64,000 nucleotides of DNA from Candidatus Gastranaerophilales bacterium (lineage in GTDB: Bacteria > Cyanobacteriota > Vampirovibrionia > Gastranaerophilales > Gastranaerophilaceae), in the NCBI GenBank assembly GCA_944322935.1, contig CALUQO010000008.1:1-64000 (forward strand), read 5' to 3'. Shown here piece after piece: positions 42,827-52,433 of the stretch (position 1 is its first letter; each line of letters opens with the position of its first letter). The notes below the pieces were generated by a model that saw nothing but the letters and a program-made list of their open reading frames with translations, was not told the origin of the DNA and made no database searches. Both the position numbers and the translations under genes were made by a program.

Positions 42827-43058
42827 ACTCACCGGCTCGATTATCCTACGTCGCTGTTATTATGTTGCGCCCTTTGGGCTTCGAGTTCTCGAACCCCGAC
42901 GGGCTGCACATCGGCTTACGCGTTTTTCCGCCTGTCGAATCGAAGATTCGTTCGTTTCGTTAACTGCGTTAACTCAACAACGGCGGCATTTGATTGTTCG
43001 GCTTTACGGTCTTTCAGTTCTGGAAGCCCTGCAAGCCTATACACCGCTTACGCGTTTT
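42827..43058. repeat. 232-bp direct repeat, copy 2, reaching the tsf stop codon
   Basis: Same sequence as copy 1. Its right end overlaps the tsf stop codon by two bases, so the repeat boundary coincides with the end of the coding sequence. Confidence 0.9.
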
Positions 43059-43923
43059 ACTTGCCGGCCATCTGGCTTGCTACTTCTTCAGCAAAATTGT
43101 CTTGTCTTTTTTCAAGACCTTCGCCCAATACGTAGCGAACAAATGATTTGATTTGCAATTTGCCTTCAATCAATTGAGCAACTGTTTCGTCAGGATTTTT
43201 AACAAACGGCTGTTCCAACAAGCATCTTGAAGCCATCAATTTGTTAATTCTGCCTTCAACGATTTTTGCTCTGATGTTTTCAGGTTTTTTAGCAAGGTCT
43301 TCTTTACCCATTTCGATTCTTGTTTCTTCATCGATAACGGATTGCGGAATTTCATCTCTTGAAACAAATTCAGGAGCATTAGAAGCGATGTGCAAGCAGA
43401 TATCTTTTTCTAATGTTTCATCAGCTTTGTCTGTATTTAACAGAACACCGATTTTACCGTTGTGAATATAAGTAGCGGGGTTGCCTTCAACGATTACAAA
43501 TCTTCTGACAGTGATTTTTTCACCGATTGTAGCAACTTTTTCTTTAACGATATCTTCGATTTTTTTGCCGCATTTAGCGCATGTAGAAGCTAACAATTCT
43601 TCAACATTGGCAGGTTTTGTTGCAACAACCTGTTTTGCAAGGTTAGAAACAAGTTCTTTAAACTCATCATTTTTTGCAACGAAGTCAGTTTCGCAGTTTA
43701 CTTCAATCATTGCACCGACATTGCCTTCAATATATGAACCTACCAAACCTTCAGCAGCAATTCTGCCCATTTTCTTTTCAGCGGAAGCAATACCTTTTTG
43801 ACGAAGGAATTCCATTGCTTTTTCCATATCACCGTTGTTTTCAACAAGAGCTTTTTTTGCATCAAGAATACCTGCACCGGTTTTTTCTCTGAGTTCTTTT
43901 ACCATAGCAGCAGTTATTGTCAT
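43057..43923 (-). CDS. tsf: Elongation factor Ts
   Basis: 288 residues. EF-Ts is the nucleotide exchange factor for EF-Tu. N-terminal MVKELREKTGAGILDAKKAL and the core VNCETDFVAKNDEFK (TDFVA motif ~80-84) are diagnostic; the dimerisation/core domain runs to the C terminus. A CAKC pair near 115 is not typical and may be incidental. The gene follows rpsB in the usual order but with a terminator between, so it probably has its own promoter. Its stop is overlapped by a 232-bp repeat. Confidence 0.95.
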   Translation of the reverse strand: MTITAAMVKELREKTGAGILDAKKALVENNGDMEKAMEFLRQKGIASAEKKMGRIAAEGLVGSYIEGNVGAMIEVNCETDFVAKNDEFKELVSNLAKQVVATKPANVEELLASTCAKCGKKIEDIVKEKVATIGEKITVRRFVIVEGNPATYIHNGKIGVLLNTDKADETLEKDICLHIASNAPEFVSRDEIPQSVIDEETRIEMGKEDLAKKPENIRAKIVEGRINKLMASRCLLEQPFVKNPDETVAQLIEGKLQIKSFVRYVLGEGLEKRQDNFAEEVASQMAGK

Positions 43924-44035
43924 AATAGTTATCCTCTCTGTTTGTTTTAATAAACTTTAGATGTCTACCCAAAACTTAATCGGGGTGTGAACAATCTCAA
44001 AAATACTTACTTTCTGTCCGGAAAGATATTAAATT

Positions 44036-44073
44036 TAAAAAAAGCAGGCAGGAGTTTTCCAACCTGCTTTTTA
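44036..44073 (-). terminator. Terminator between rpsB and tsf
   Basis: Read leftward, AGCAGG pairs with CCTGCT and is followed by T7, 10 bp past the rpsB stop. Confidence 0.7.
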
Positions 44074-44081
44074 ATTAACAA

Positions 44082-44864
44082 TTATGCTTCAGCCGGAGCT
44101 TCTTCAGCTTTAGCTTCTTCTGTAACGCCTGCATCTTCTGCTTTAATAGTTTCTGCTTTAGCGCCTACAGCTTTGTTTTCTCTTAATTGTTTGCCTTCTA
44201 AAACAGCATCAGCTAATTTAGCGGCTATCAATCTGATTGAACGAATAGCATCATCGTTACCGGGGATGATGTAATCGATTCCGTCAGGGTTTGCGTTTGT
44301 ATCAGCAAGACAAATTACAGGAATGTGCAATTTGTTAGCTTCTGCAATAGCAATGTCTTCTTTTTTCTGGTCAACAACAAAGATAATGTCGGGCATACCG
44401 CGCATTTCTTTGATACCGCCTAATGTTTTAGACAATTTTTCGAGTTTTTTAGTCATTTGAACAACTTCTTTTTTGGGAAGTTTGTCGATGTGACCGGAAT
44501 TTACGAAGTCTTCGAGTTCTCTCAATTTATTAACTCTTCCTCTGATAGTTTCAAAGTTAGTTAACAAACCGCCGAGCCATCTTCTGTTGATATAATACAT
44601 TCCGCATCTTTGTGCTTCCTGTGCAACAACTTCTGTAGCTTGTTTTTTAGTACCTACGAAAAGAACGTTTTTGCCTCTTGCTGCAAATTCTTTAACGATT
44701 TCGTAAGCTTCATCCAATTTATCGGAAGTTTTTCTTAAATCTATTACATAGATTCCGTTTCTTGCACCGTAAATATACGGTTTCATTTTGGGGTTCCATC
44801 TTTGTGTCTGGTGACCGAAGTGTACTCCGGCTTCGAGTAAATCAATCATTGATGCTACCGGCAT
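44082..44864 (-). CDS. rpsB: 30S ribosomal protein S2
   Basis: 260 residues. S2 binds the head-body junction of the 30S subunit. [22 protein letters not shown] at the N terminus, [18 protein letters not shown] and the C-terminal [24 protein letters not shown]-type text are universal S2 motifs. An Ala/Glu-rich tail of about 30 residues follows the domain. AAAAGGAGA precedes the ATG. Confidence 0.97.
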   Translation of the reverse strand: MPVASMIDLLEAGVHFGHQTQRWNPKMKPYIYGARNGIYVIDLRKTSDKLDEAYEIVKEFAARGKNVLFVGTKKQATEVVAQEAQRCGMYYINRRWLGGLLTNFETIRGRVNKLRELEDFVNSGHIDKLPKKEVVQMTKKLEKLSKTLGGIKEMRGMPDIIFVVDQKKEDIAIAEANKLHIPVICLADTNANPDGIDYIIPGNDDAIRSIRLIAAKLADAVLEGKQLRENKAVGAKAETIKAEDAGVTEEAKAEEAPAEA

Positions 44865-45128
44865 CTTTTTCTCCTTTTCTTGCGGACTTTAACTTACTAG
44901 GAAGGGTGTTTCGCTTTGAAGACCTGCTTCTTGGCCCCGACTGGTTCCGTCTAAAGTCCAATTACTGTACTACAATAAAAATTATATCCCAAACAAAATA
45001 TAAGAAAACATGGGCTGTTTATATTGCTTAATAATTCAACACTAAAAATTTTTATTTAATATATAATTAGGAAAAATACCTATTAAATATTTTGAATCAT
45101 TATACATTTTTAGACAAGGGTCAGGAGT

Positions 45129-46268
45129 ATGGCAGACAAAAAAACAAAGAAAAAAATTAAAGTTGCATTCCCTCATATGGGAAATATTTATATTGCTTGG
45201 GGGTCAGCATTAAGAAGACTGGGAATAGAACCTTTTATCCCGCCGTATTCAAGTAAAAGGACTCTTTCTTTAGGTACAAAAAACAGCCCTGAGTCAATTT
45301 GTCTGCCTTATAAATTAATTTTGGGCAACTTTATAGAAGCTATCGAGGGCGGTGCAGATTATGTAGCTATGATTTCTTCCCCCGGTATCTGTCGTCTTGG
45401 TGAGTATGGAGCGGGTATCCAAAACACTCTTGAGGATATGGGATATCATGCAAATTACATTGAACTCCAACTCTATGACGGAGTAAAAGGTATGTATAAG
45501 TTCCTGACGGAATTAAGCGGAGTAAAAAACCCGATAACCATTTTAAGAGCTATTGTTTTTGCTTTTAGAAAAGTGTTTGCCACTGACAGAATGGAAAATT
45601 TGCTTTCTTATTACAGAGCAAGAGAAATACATCCTGGTGATGCTGAAAAGGCTTTTAAAAAGGGGATGAAACTTATTTATGAAGCCAACCACTACAAAGA
45701 ATTAAAAAAAGCGGAAAAACAGGCTTCTGCAGAAATTAAAAAAGTACAAATTGACCCGAAACGAGATGTTTTACATGTCGATTTAACAGGCGAAATTTAT
45801 CTGGTTCAAGACCCGTTTTCAAACCAGAATATTGAGCGAGAACTCGGGAAAATGGGTGTGCAGACAAGAAGAACCCTCACTGTTTCAAGCTTTTTAAGAG
45901 ATGCAATCATCCCTAAGATGTTTGTTAAAGGCGAAACACATCTTGAAAGAGCAATAAGACTTGCAAAACCTTACCTTGCAAGAGATATAGGCGGTGACTC
46001 ATTGGAATGTGTATCTGATATTGTTTATGCAAATGAAAATGGGAAAGACGGTATTATTCACGTAAGCCCGTTCACCTGCATGCCGGAAATTATGTCACAA
46101 AACTTTTTTCCTGCTATAAGAGAAAACTGCGAAATTCCTATTTTGCCTCTGATTCTCGATGAACAAACGGGTAAAGCAGGTTATATTACACGTCTAGAGG
46201 CATTTGTTGACTTGATGAGAAGACGCAAAAGAAAAAAAGAAATGGAACTTGCGCAGTCGGCAAAATAA
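45129..46268 (+). CDS. 2-hydroxyacyl-CoA dehydratase-related protein (COG3581/DUF2229-like)
   Basis: 379 residues. It resembles the second-half subunit of the 'acyl-CoA dehydratase activase-related' proteins: an early FPHMGNIYIAWGSALRRLG, cysteines in SPESICLPYKLILGN, SSPGICRLGEYG and SPFTCMPEI that could hold an iron-sulfur cluster, and a GDSLECVSD block. It lacks the ASKHA ATPase motifs of HgdC itself. In other genomes such genes pair with an activase homologue; none is adjacent here. AGGAG precedes the ATG. Substrate unknown; the dehydratase link is by family only. Confidence 0.75.
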   Translation: MADKKTKKKIKVAFPHMGNIYIAWGSALRRLGIEPFIPPYSSKRTLSLGTKNSPESICLPYKLILGNFIEAIEGGADYVAMISSPGICRLGEYGAGIQNTLEDMGYHANYIELQLYDGVKGMYKFLTELSGVKNPITILRAIVFAFRKVFATDRMENLLSYYRAREIHPGDAEKAFKKGMKLIYEANHYKELKKAEKQASAEIKKVQIDPKRDVLHVDLTGEIYLVQDPFSNQNIERELGKMGVQTRRTLTVSSFLRDAIIPKMFVKGETHLERAIRLAKPYLARDIGGDSLECVSDIVYANENGKDGIIHVSPFTCMPEIMSQNFFPAIRENCEIPILPLILDEQTGKAGYITRLEAFVDLMRRRKRKKEMELAQSAK

Positions 46269-46297
46269 CAGCACTGCGGTATCATTAAGACAAAATT

Positions 46298-46336
46298 AAA
46301 AACGACAAGGCAGCTAAAATTCGCCTTTGTGTTGTC
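46298..46336 (-). terminator. Weak leftward terminator
   Basis: AAGGC/GCCTT with flanking partial pairing and a leftward TTTTTAATTTT tract, about 115 bp past the 46452 gene's stop. Confidence 0.4.
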
Positions 46337-46451
46337 AGAAAACATTTTTTTACGTAATTTGCAACTACTGCCAAAACCCATTGCTTCGTACGTATTGTGC
46401 AGTGACGTAATTTGATAACAAAAATGCACGGTATAACATTATGCAGCAAAA

Positions 46452-46637
46452 TCAACCGGCGTAGAAAAATCTTGAGTCAATGCCGCCTTTGCCAATTTTC
46501 AACCTTACCGGCTTCAAACATTTGGGGCATCTGCCGACATACGCCGTACCGTCTTTATTTTTGTAAACCCTGCCGTATACATTGCAGCAGGTAAACATTA
46601 CGCCCACAAAATTTTTAGTGGAAGGATTATCGTACAC
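46452..46637 (-). CDS. Small conserved Cys protein, 61 aa
   Basis: GTG start with a strong GGAGGTG site 5 nt ahead. CCNVYGRVYKNKDGTAY, GRCPKCLKPVRLKIG and GGIDSRFF read as a zinc-ribbon-like beta domain. The pattern looks like a conserved bacterial small protein but I cannot name it. It lies 42 bp after the 72-aa Cys-rich gene at 46680, probably in one leftward unit. Confidence 0.7.
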   Translation of the reverse strand: MYDNPSTKNFVGVMFTCCNVYGRVYKNKDGTAYVGRCPKCLKPVRLKIGKGGIDSRFFYAG

Positions 46638-46679
46638 ACAACACCTCCGTGTAATCAGTTACGATAAAATTATAGCACC

Positions 46680-46898
46680 TTATTCCGACAACACTTGCGG
46701 AATATCCACATCCGGCTTGCCAAGAACTCTAACAAGCTCAAGAACGGATGCTTTCATCTGACATTTTTGAGATGTACCGTTAAAAAAGTCTGTATAAAAA
46801 CATCCTTCGCACACACAACCTCTTTTATAACATTCCAGAGCCGTATTAGTCCATCTTCTTACAGCTATAGATCTTCCCATATCTCTGCTTCTTAACAC
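46680..46898 (-). CDS. Small Cys-rich protein, 72 aa
   Basis: GTG start, GAGGA 8 nt ahead. The dense cysteine run ECYKRGCVCEGCFY, followed by KCQMKASVLELVRVLGKP, suggests an iron-sulfur or zinc site with a C-terminal helix. I recall similar text in clostridial proteins but cannot name a family. Heads the small leftward unit with 46452. Confidence 0.65.
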   Translation of the reverse strand: MLRSRDMGRSIAVRRWTNTALECYKRGCVCEGCFYTDFFNGTSQKCQMKASVLELVRVLGKPDVDIPQVLSE

Positions 46899-47406
46899 TT
46901 AAGTTTCCTCCCGAATTTGCCCCTGTCTTTCTCTATCATCTATATTTGCATCCAAACAGGACCATTCCCCAATTTTTAAACCCTTAGTTAATCCGCTCAA
47001 AAGCCGAAAAAATAAAGTTCTTTCTTTATTATAAAGACAAAAACCCTTTTTACAAGGCAATTGCGCACAATTGTAACGTTTTGTTTCGAAACTCGTTTTC
47101 CTTGAAATGCAGGCATTTCAGACTTTTTAGATACTTGTATTTCAATCTGTGACATGATTTCAGAGCTTTAACAACATGCAAACCATGTCAGCACCCATGT
47201 TTTCATGTGTAAGTCTATATGTTAAGAATTGTAAATATTTACAAATATCCATTACCGAATCAGTCGAATTTAACGTAATTTAACATATTTGAATCGGTCT
47301 GAAAAATAGTCTATATTTTTAATATAGGTGAATAGTATGTATACGAATTTGCCGTTAGAAAAATACAATAAAAAATCTAATATATAAAATACACAAAGGG
47401 GATAAA
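46899..47406. promoter_or_regulatory. Upstream region of the flagellar operon with three dyads
   Basis: No gene. Three operator-like dyads: TGAAATGC-AG-GCATTTCA (47103-47120), the perfect 16-bp palindrome TTGTAAATATTTACAA (47229-47244), and ACCGAATCA...TGAATCGGT (47254-47298, one mismatch). They lie 110-300 bp before the fliF start. TATATAAAATAC near 47380 could be a -10. Regulator binding is inferred. Confidence 0.45.
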
Positions 47407-48993
47407 TTGGAAAACAATTATTTTAAGCTGTTTTTAGACGATTTGACAAAGTTGTGGAATGGCTTAGATACGGGACAAAAATTTGGAATAGTCGTACTCA
47501 GTGCGGCAACACTGATAATTTCAGGATTTTTTATTATGAAATCCATGGAACCGAACTGGTCGGTACTTTATTCTGATTTATCACCGCAGGACGCTGCTGC
47601 AGTGTCTGAAAGTTTGAAAAAAAGCGGATACGCCTACAAACTATCTCAGGACAAAAAATCAGTTCTTGTTCCTCAAGAACTGCAAGACGAGTTGAGAATC
47701 TACGTTGCAGAAAACGATTTGATACAGGATTCGTCACCGGGGTTTGAATTGTTGGATGACATGCAGCTCGGTTCAACCGATTTTAAAAACAAACTTACAA
47801 AACAAAGAATTTATCAGGGCGAATTAACCCGTTCAATCGAAAAAATGAGCGGAGTAAGAAAAGCAAGAGTCCAGATTGCAGACCCGGAACGTTCTGTATT
47901 TCAAGAAAGAGATGAAGTCCCGACAGCATCGGTTATGCTCATCTTAGAGCCGGGGTATAAACTGAAAACATCCCAAATAAAAGCTATAAAAAATCTTGTT
48001 GCTTATGCAATTCCGAGATTAACACCGGAAAAAGTATTTTTAACAGACCAATCCGGCAACAACCTTTCTGATGATATAGAAAAAAATTCAAATGATATAG
48101 AAACCTACAAAACAAATTTTGAAAATCAGACCGCAAAAAAAATTCAAAGCGTTCTGGATAAAATTGTAGGTGCGGATAACGCTTCCGTTCAGGTAAGTGC
48201 TGATATTGATTTTAACTCAACACGTTCCACAATAGAAAGTTATCTGCCGGTCGGTGATTCTCAACAGGGTGTGTTAACATCAACCCAAACAGAATCAGAA
48301 AATTACGAAAATCCGTATCCCAACACAACCGGAGCAATGACAGGTACAAACAATCCTCCTGCTGTTAACCCGCAAAACACAACCCAGCCTAGAAATCTTA
48401 ATTACCAGAAACAAAAAACAGCTTCCACATACAGTGTATCAAAAGAAATTAAACAGATTGTTTATGCTCCCGGTACGGTAAAAAGAATGACAATCGCAGT
48501 TGCTGTAAATAAGATACTTACTTCAGAAGAAAAAAACGAACTTGAAAAACTCATTGCTTCGGCAAGCGGCGCCGACACAACAAGAGGGGATGTAATCAAC
48601 GTAACAAGCCTTGAGTTTTCTGCTAAAGACGCTGACAAAGCAGCAGAAACTGCAGAAGCCAAAGCAATACAAAAAGAAAGAACTCAGGAAATCGTTATCA
48701 ACAAACTCATTCCTATGTTTGTTATACTTGTTCTCGGTCTTGTTGCATTGTTTATATTCCGTTCATTGTTCGGAAAATCTGATGAAAACATTGATGACTT
48801 TGAATCACGCTATCAGGAACAACAACAGGCTATTACAGATAACCTGATTGACAAATTTGAGGTTGAGGCATTGCCGCAAATCGAAGCAAGATTGAATCCC
48901 GAGCTGGACAAACTTCGTAACGATTTGACCGACACAATTATGTCAGACCCGTCTGAAGCAGCAAAACTACTTATTTCATACATTAAGGATTAA
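47407..48993 (+). CDS. fliF: Flagellar M-ring protein FliF
   Basis: 528 residues. FliF forms the MS ring in the cytoplasmic membrane. An N-terminal membrane segment (~25-45) and a C-terminal one (~435-455, VILVLGLVALFIF) bracket the periplasmic ring domains; LYSDLSPQDAAAVSESLKKSGY is the secretin-like RBM1 motif and ARVQIADPERSVF the YscJ/FliF motif. The C-terminal tail that binds FliG follows. TTG start with AAAGGGG ahead. First gene of fliF-fliG-fliH-fliI. Confidence 0.95.
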   Translation: MENNYFKLFLDDLTKLWNGLDTGQKFGIVVLSAATLIISGFFIMKSMEPNWSVLYSDLSPQDAAAVSESLKKSGYAYKLSQDKKSVLVPQELQDELRIYVAENDLIQDSSPGFELLDDMQLGSTDFKNKLTKQRIYQGELTRSIEKMSGVRKARVQIADPERSVFQERDEVPTASVMLILEPGYKLKTSQIKAIKNLVAYAIPRLTPEKVFLTDQSGNNLSDDIEKNSNDIETYKTNFENQTAKKIQSVLDKIVGADNASVQVSADIDFNSTRSTIESYLPVGDSQQGVLTSTQTESENYENPYPNTTGAMTGTNNPPAVNPQNTTQPRNLNYQKQKTASTYSVSKEIKQIVYAPGTVKRMTIAVAVNKILTSEEKNELEKLIASASGADTTRGDVINVTSLEFSAKDADKAAETAEAKAIQKERTQEIVINKLIPMFVILVLGLVALFIFRSLFGKSDENIDDFESRYQEQQQAITDNLIDKFEVEALPQIEARLNPELDKLRNDLTDTIMSDPSEAAKLLISYIKD

Positions 48994-49000
48994 TTAAACA

Positions 49001-50026
49001 ATGGTAAGTGAATTAACATACGAATCCATGACACAAAGGCAAAAAGTCGCAGCATTATTGATTGCGCTTGGCCCGAATACGGCTTCAGAAGTGTTAAAGC
49101 ATATAAAAGATGATGATATACTTGAACAAATCACTTTCGATATCGCAAGTTTAAATAAAGTACCGACTGAAATTTTAAACCGCGTTCTGGAAGAATTTCA
49201 CTCTTTGTTTCTCGCCAGCGACTACCTTTCATCAGGCGGTACACAATACGCAAGAACAATTTTAGAAAAGGCATACGGCGCTGATCAGGCGCAGCAAATG
49301 CTGGGCAGACTGGTTAATCTTTTGACAACTAACCCGTTTCAATTTTTTAACGATGCAGACCCGTCACAGCTGGCTACATCGTTTCAAAACGAAAACCCGC
49401 AATTGACTGCACTTATTCTTGCTTATTTAAAACCGGAAAGCTCGGCCAAAGTTTTAAACAGCCTTCCGCCTGACGTTCAGGCGCAGGTAGCGTTTAAAAT
49501 TGCAGATATGAGTTCAACAAACCCTGAAATTATTTCGGAAATTGAAAAAATTGTAGAAAGCAAATTCTCCTCTGTTGTGGCCCAAGACTTTTCTAAAGCA
49601 GGCGGTGTCGGTGCTCTTGCCAACATCTTGAACCGCTCTGACCGTGCAACAGAAAAGAACGTACTGGAATATCTTGAAGTTAAAAACCTTGAACTCGCTG
49701 AAGGTGTAAGAGAGTTGATGTTCGTATTTGAAGATATTATTCAGCTTAAGGATAACGCTATTCAAAGAATCATCAGAGAGGTCGACACAAGAGACCTTGC
49801 TATATCACTTAAAGGTGTTCGTGAAGAATTAAAAGAAAAAATATACAGCAATATGTCAGAACGTGCTCAGGCAATGTTAAAAGAAGAACTCGAATACATG
49901 GGCCCGGTAAGAGCAAAAGAAGTTCAGGAAAAACAAACAAAAATTGTCGGTATTATCCGTGCTCTGGAATCTGCCGGTGAAATCATCATAACAAGAGATT
50001 CAGCTGAGGACGAATACATTGAGTAG
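49001..50026 (+). CDS. fliG: Flagellar motor switch protein FliG
   Basis: 341 residues. FliG couples the stator to the rotor in the C-ring. The N-terminal domain has QRQKVAALLIALGP, the middle domain ALILAYLKPESSAKVLNSLP, and the C-terminal domain the charged torque helix (VREL, then VDTRDLAISLKG and KIYSNMSERAQ). It follows fliF by 7 bp and overlaps fliH by 8 bp. Confidence 0.96.
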   Translation: MVSELTYESMTQRQKVAALLIALGPNTASEVLKHIKDDDILEQITFDIASLNKVPTEILNRVLEEFHSLFLASDYLSSGGTQYARTILEKAYGADQAQQMLGRLVNLLTTNPFQFFNDADPSQLATSFQNENPQLTALILAYLKPESSAKVLNSLPPDVQAQVAFKIADMSSTNPEIISEIEKIVESKFSSVVAQDFSKAGGVGALANILNRSDRATEKNVLEYLEVKNLELAEGVRELMFVFEDIIQLKDNAIQRIIREVDTRDLAISLKGVREELKEKIYSNMSERAQAMLKEELEYMGPVRAKEVQEKQTKIVGIIRALESAGEIIITRDSAEDEYIE

Positions 50027-50816
50027 AATCAAAAGCGAAAATGTAAACTTCGGCAATTCATTTGTACTAAGCTCCGAAGGGAAAAAAATATTAAATAAAG
50101 AAATCACGGATGCACAGCTTATTGCGGATTCTATAATCGCAGAAGCCAAAAAGCGTGCTCAGGAATTAATCAATCAAACAAACCAGCAATGCAGTGCTAA
50201 AATTGCACAGGCAACAACAGAAGCGGAGAATTCGAGAGAACAGGTCACGGCAGACGCAAGACGTCAGGGTTATGAAGAAGGCTACGCTGACGGACAGCAA
50301 AAGATTACACAAGAGCTGCAAGACATAATCGAAAACGTCAATAACTTTGCCAAATGTGAATTCGATATAAAGCACAGAATAATTAAATCTTTGCATACTG
50401 ATATTCTTGATCTTGTTTTGAATATTTCCGAAAAAATATGCAAAAAACAGCTGATGCTGGACAATAAAACTCTTGAAAATGTTGTAGAAAACGCAATTTC
50501 ACAGCTAAAAGAAAAAGAAAATGTCACAATCATTGTCAATCCGCAGATGGCGGAAAAGATTTATGCAATCTCGGACGGAATTAAAGAAAAAATTCATACA
50601 TTAGAATCCGTAAAAATCATTGAGGACAATTCAATTTCACCTGACGGAACAATTGTAGAATCCGTAGGTTCAAGAGTAGACGCCAGAGTAAGCGCCCAGA
50701 TTGAACAGCTTTCACAAAAACTCTTTGAAGAACTAAATTCAACCAACGAGCGTGAACTTGCCAAAGAACTTGATAATATTGACGAAAACATAAATGATAA
50801 ACCTGACTCGATATAA
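50019..50816 (+). CDS. fliH: Flagellar export ATPase regulator FliH
   Basis: 265 residues, TTG start overlapping fliG. FliH binds and regulates the FliI ATPase. A long coiled-coil region (~30-120) rich in Ala, Glu and Gln contains EEGYADGQQ, the GxxxG-like region of FliH/YscL. The C-terminal half with LVLNISEKICKKQLMLD and IVNPQMAEKI matches the family. A V-G-S-R-V-D-A text near 220 is the usual end of the core. Overlaps fliI by 23 bp. Confidence 0.88.
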   Translation: MSRIKSENVNFGNSFVLSSEGKKILNKEITDAQLIADSIIAEAKKRAQELINQTNQQCSAKIAQATTEAENSREQVTADARRQGYEEGYADGQQKITQELQDIIENVNNFAKCEFDIKHRIIKSLHTDILDLVLNISEKICKKQLMLDNKTLENVVENAISQLKEKENVTIIVNPQMAEKIYAISDGIKEKIHTLESVKIIEDNSISPDGTIVESVGSRVDARVSAQIEQLSQKLFEELNSTNERELAKELDNIDENINDKPDSI

Positions 50817-52116
50817 AAACATAATTAACAGGACAAACACACTGCAAGAGGTCGGAAAGGTCATACAAATTATCGGACTGATAATAGAAGCCGACGGCCC
50901 TCAAGCCAGTATTGGCGACCTGTGTTATATTTATAACAAACTGGATGCACAACCCATCTGGGCGGAAGTTGTAGGTTTTAAAACAGGTAAAATCCTGCTT
51001 ATGCCTCTGGGTTCAATGGACGGACTTATGCCCGGAGCCGTAGTAATCAACACGGGCGGGTCAATGAAAATAAAAGTAGGACCGCAGCTTTTAGGCAGAG
51101 TTTTAGACGGACTCGGCAGACCGATTGACAACCTCGGAGAAATTAACTCACAGTCATTGTATTCAACACAGGCGGATATCATTAACCCGCTGGCAAGACA
51201 GTTAATCAGAACACCGCTCTCTTTAGGTATACGCTCTATAGACGGATTTATTACGGCTGGCAAAGGGCAAAGGCTGGGTATATTTGCGGGTTCAGGGGTC
51301 GGCAAAAGTACAACTCTTGCTATGATGGCAAAAAACACAAACGCAGACCTCAACGTTATTGCACTTATTGGCGAACGCGGACGTGAAGTAAGAGAGTTTA
51401 TAGAAACAACACTCGGCCCCGAAGGAATGAAACGTTCGGTAGTTGTTGTAGCCACATCGGAACAGCCATCACTTGTTAAGATAAAAGCGGGTTTTGTTGC
51501 CACGGCAATTGCTGAATATTTCAGAGATCAGGGCAAAGATGTTTTGTTCATGCTCGACAGTGTAACCCGTATCGCTATGGCGCAAAGGGAAGTCGGGCTT
51601 GCTGTAGGAGAACCGCCCGCAACCAGAGGTTACACACCTTCTGTTTTTGCACTTATGCCCAAACTGCTTGAAAGAGCGGGCAGCAACGAATACGGTACCA
51701 TCACAGGGTTATATACGGTGCTTGTTGAAGGTGATGATTTTAACGAGCCTATCTCTGATACGGCGAGAAGTATCCTTGACGGACACATTATGCTTTCAAG
51801 AGAACTTGCTCACAAAAACCACTATCCCGCAGTAGACGTGCTGCAAAGCGTCAGCCGTGTAATGAAAGAGGTTACGGAAAAAGACCACACAACTGCAGCA
51901 GGAAAAATAAGGACACTGCTTGCGGCATACAAAAAGAATGAAGATTTAATAAACATCGGAGCGTATGTTAACGGAGCAGACCCCGTAACAGATCAGGCAA
52001 TAAAGCTTATGCCCAAAATTAACGCATTTTTACAGCAAAAAGTGGATGAAGCTTCCCCCTATGAAGATACAGTTAACAAGCTTATTGCACTTGGCAATCA
52101 GGTGAACGGACTTTAA
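50794..52116 (+). CDS. fliI: Flagellum-specific ATP synthase FliI
   Basis: 440 residues. FliI is the F1-beta-like ATPase of the flagellar type III exporter. Walker A GIFAGSGVGKST (~162-173), IGERGREVREF, Walker B VLFMLDSVTRIAMAQRE and the GEPPATRGYTPSVFA motif are all present. It ends the fliFGHI operon; fliJ is not adjacent. Repeats start about 15 bp after its stop. Confidence 0.96.
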   Translation: MINLTRYKNIINRTNTLQEVGKVIQIIGLIIEADGPQASIGDLCYIYNKLDAQPIWAEVVGFKTGKILLMPLGSMDGLMPGAVVINTGGSMKIKVGPQLLGRVLDGLGRPIDNLGEINSQSLYSTQADIINPLARQLIRTPLSLGIRSIDGFITAGKGQRLGIFAGSGVGKSTTLAMMAKNTNADLNVIALIGERGREVREFIETTLGPEGMKRSVVVVATSEQPSLVKIKAGFVATAIAEYFRDQGKDVLFMLDSVTRIAMAQREVGLAVGEPPATRGYTPSVFALMPKLLERAGSNEYGTITGLYTVLVEGDDFNEPISDTARSILDGHIMLSRELAHKNHYPAVDVLQSVSRVMKEVTEKDHTTAAGKIRTLLAAYKKNEDLINIGAYVNGADPVTDQAIKLMPKINAFLQQKVDEASPYEDTVNKLIALGNQVNGL

Positions 52117-52129
52117 CAGGCACAACCCG

Positions 52130-52300
52130 GTGCCCTTATGAAGGGCGCTCTATCTGCCCTTCACTTTATTCACTACATCCGTCCGTTCACTATTTACTGA
52201 TATCTGTTTATTTTGGGAAACTTGATGCTTTTTCGTGAAGCCATTTTGCACGCTTCGCCTAAATTTGTCTTGCTCAGCGGCAAAAGAAGGCAAATCCGCA
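52130..52300. repeat. Composite interspersed repeat after fliI
   Basis: GCCCTTATGAAGGGC and GCCCTTCAC hairpin text, then ATCCGTCCGTTCACTATTTA and GTGAAGCCATTTTGCACGC, shared with 25700-25830 and 55770-55880 in reverse orientation. Confidence 0.7.
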
Positions 52301-52338
52301 AAAAAAAAACGGCTTAATCAAAGTTGATCAAGCCGTTG
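52299..52338 (-). terminator. Leftward terminator of the 59-aa gene
   Basis: AACGGCTTGAT pairs with ATTAAGCCGTT (G-U/mismatch tolerated), followed on the leftward strand by ten T. Confidence 0.7.
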
Positions 52339-52374
52339 GAATGAAAATTTCTTTTGCATTCCTCGCCATTGTGT

Positions 52375-52433
52375 GGATTTTGTGAAGTGTGTAGTGTGAA
52401 GTGAAGTGTGAAGTAAATTAAGTAAGTAGTAAA
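52375..52433. repeat. GTGAAGT-type low-complexity tandem
   Basis: Degenerate tandem GTGAAGT/GTGTAGT units grade into AAGTAAATTAAGTAAG. It begins immediately 3' of the 59-aa frame's stop. Confidence 0.6.

Noticed and set aside
42536-43151. Long rightward frames (199 and 120 codons) opposite the tsf end
   Set aside because: They are translations of the 232-bp direct repeat plus the antisense of tsf, with no ribosome site.
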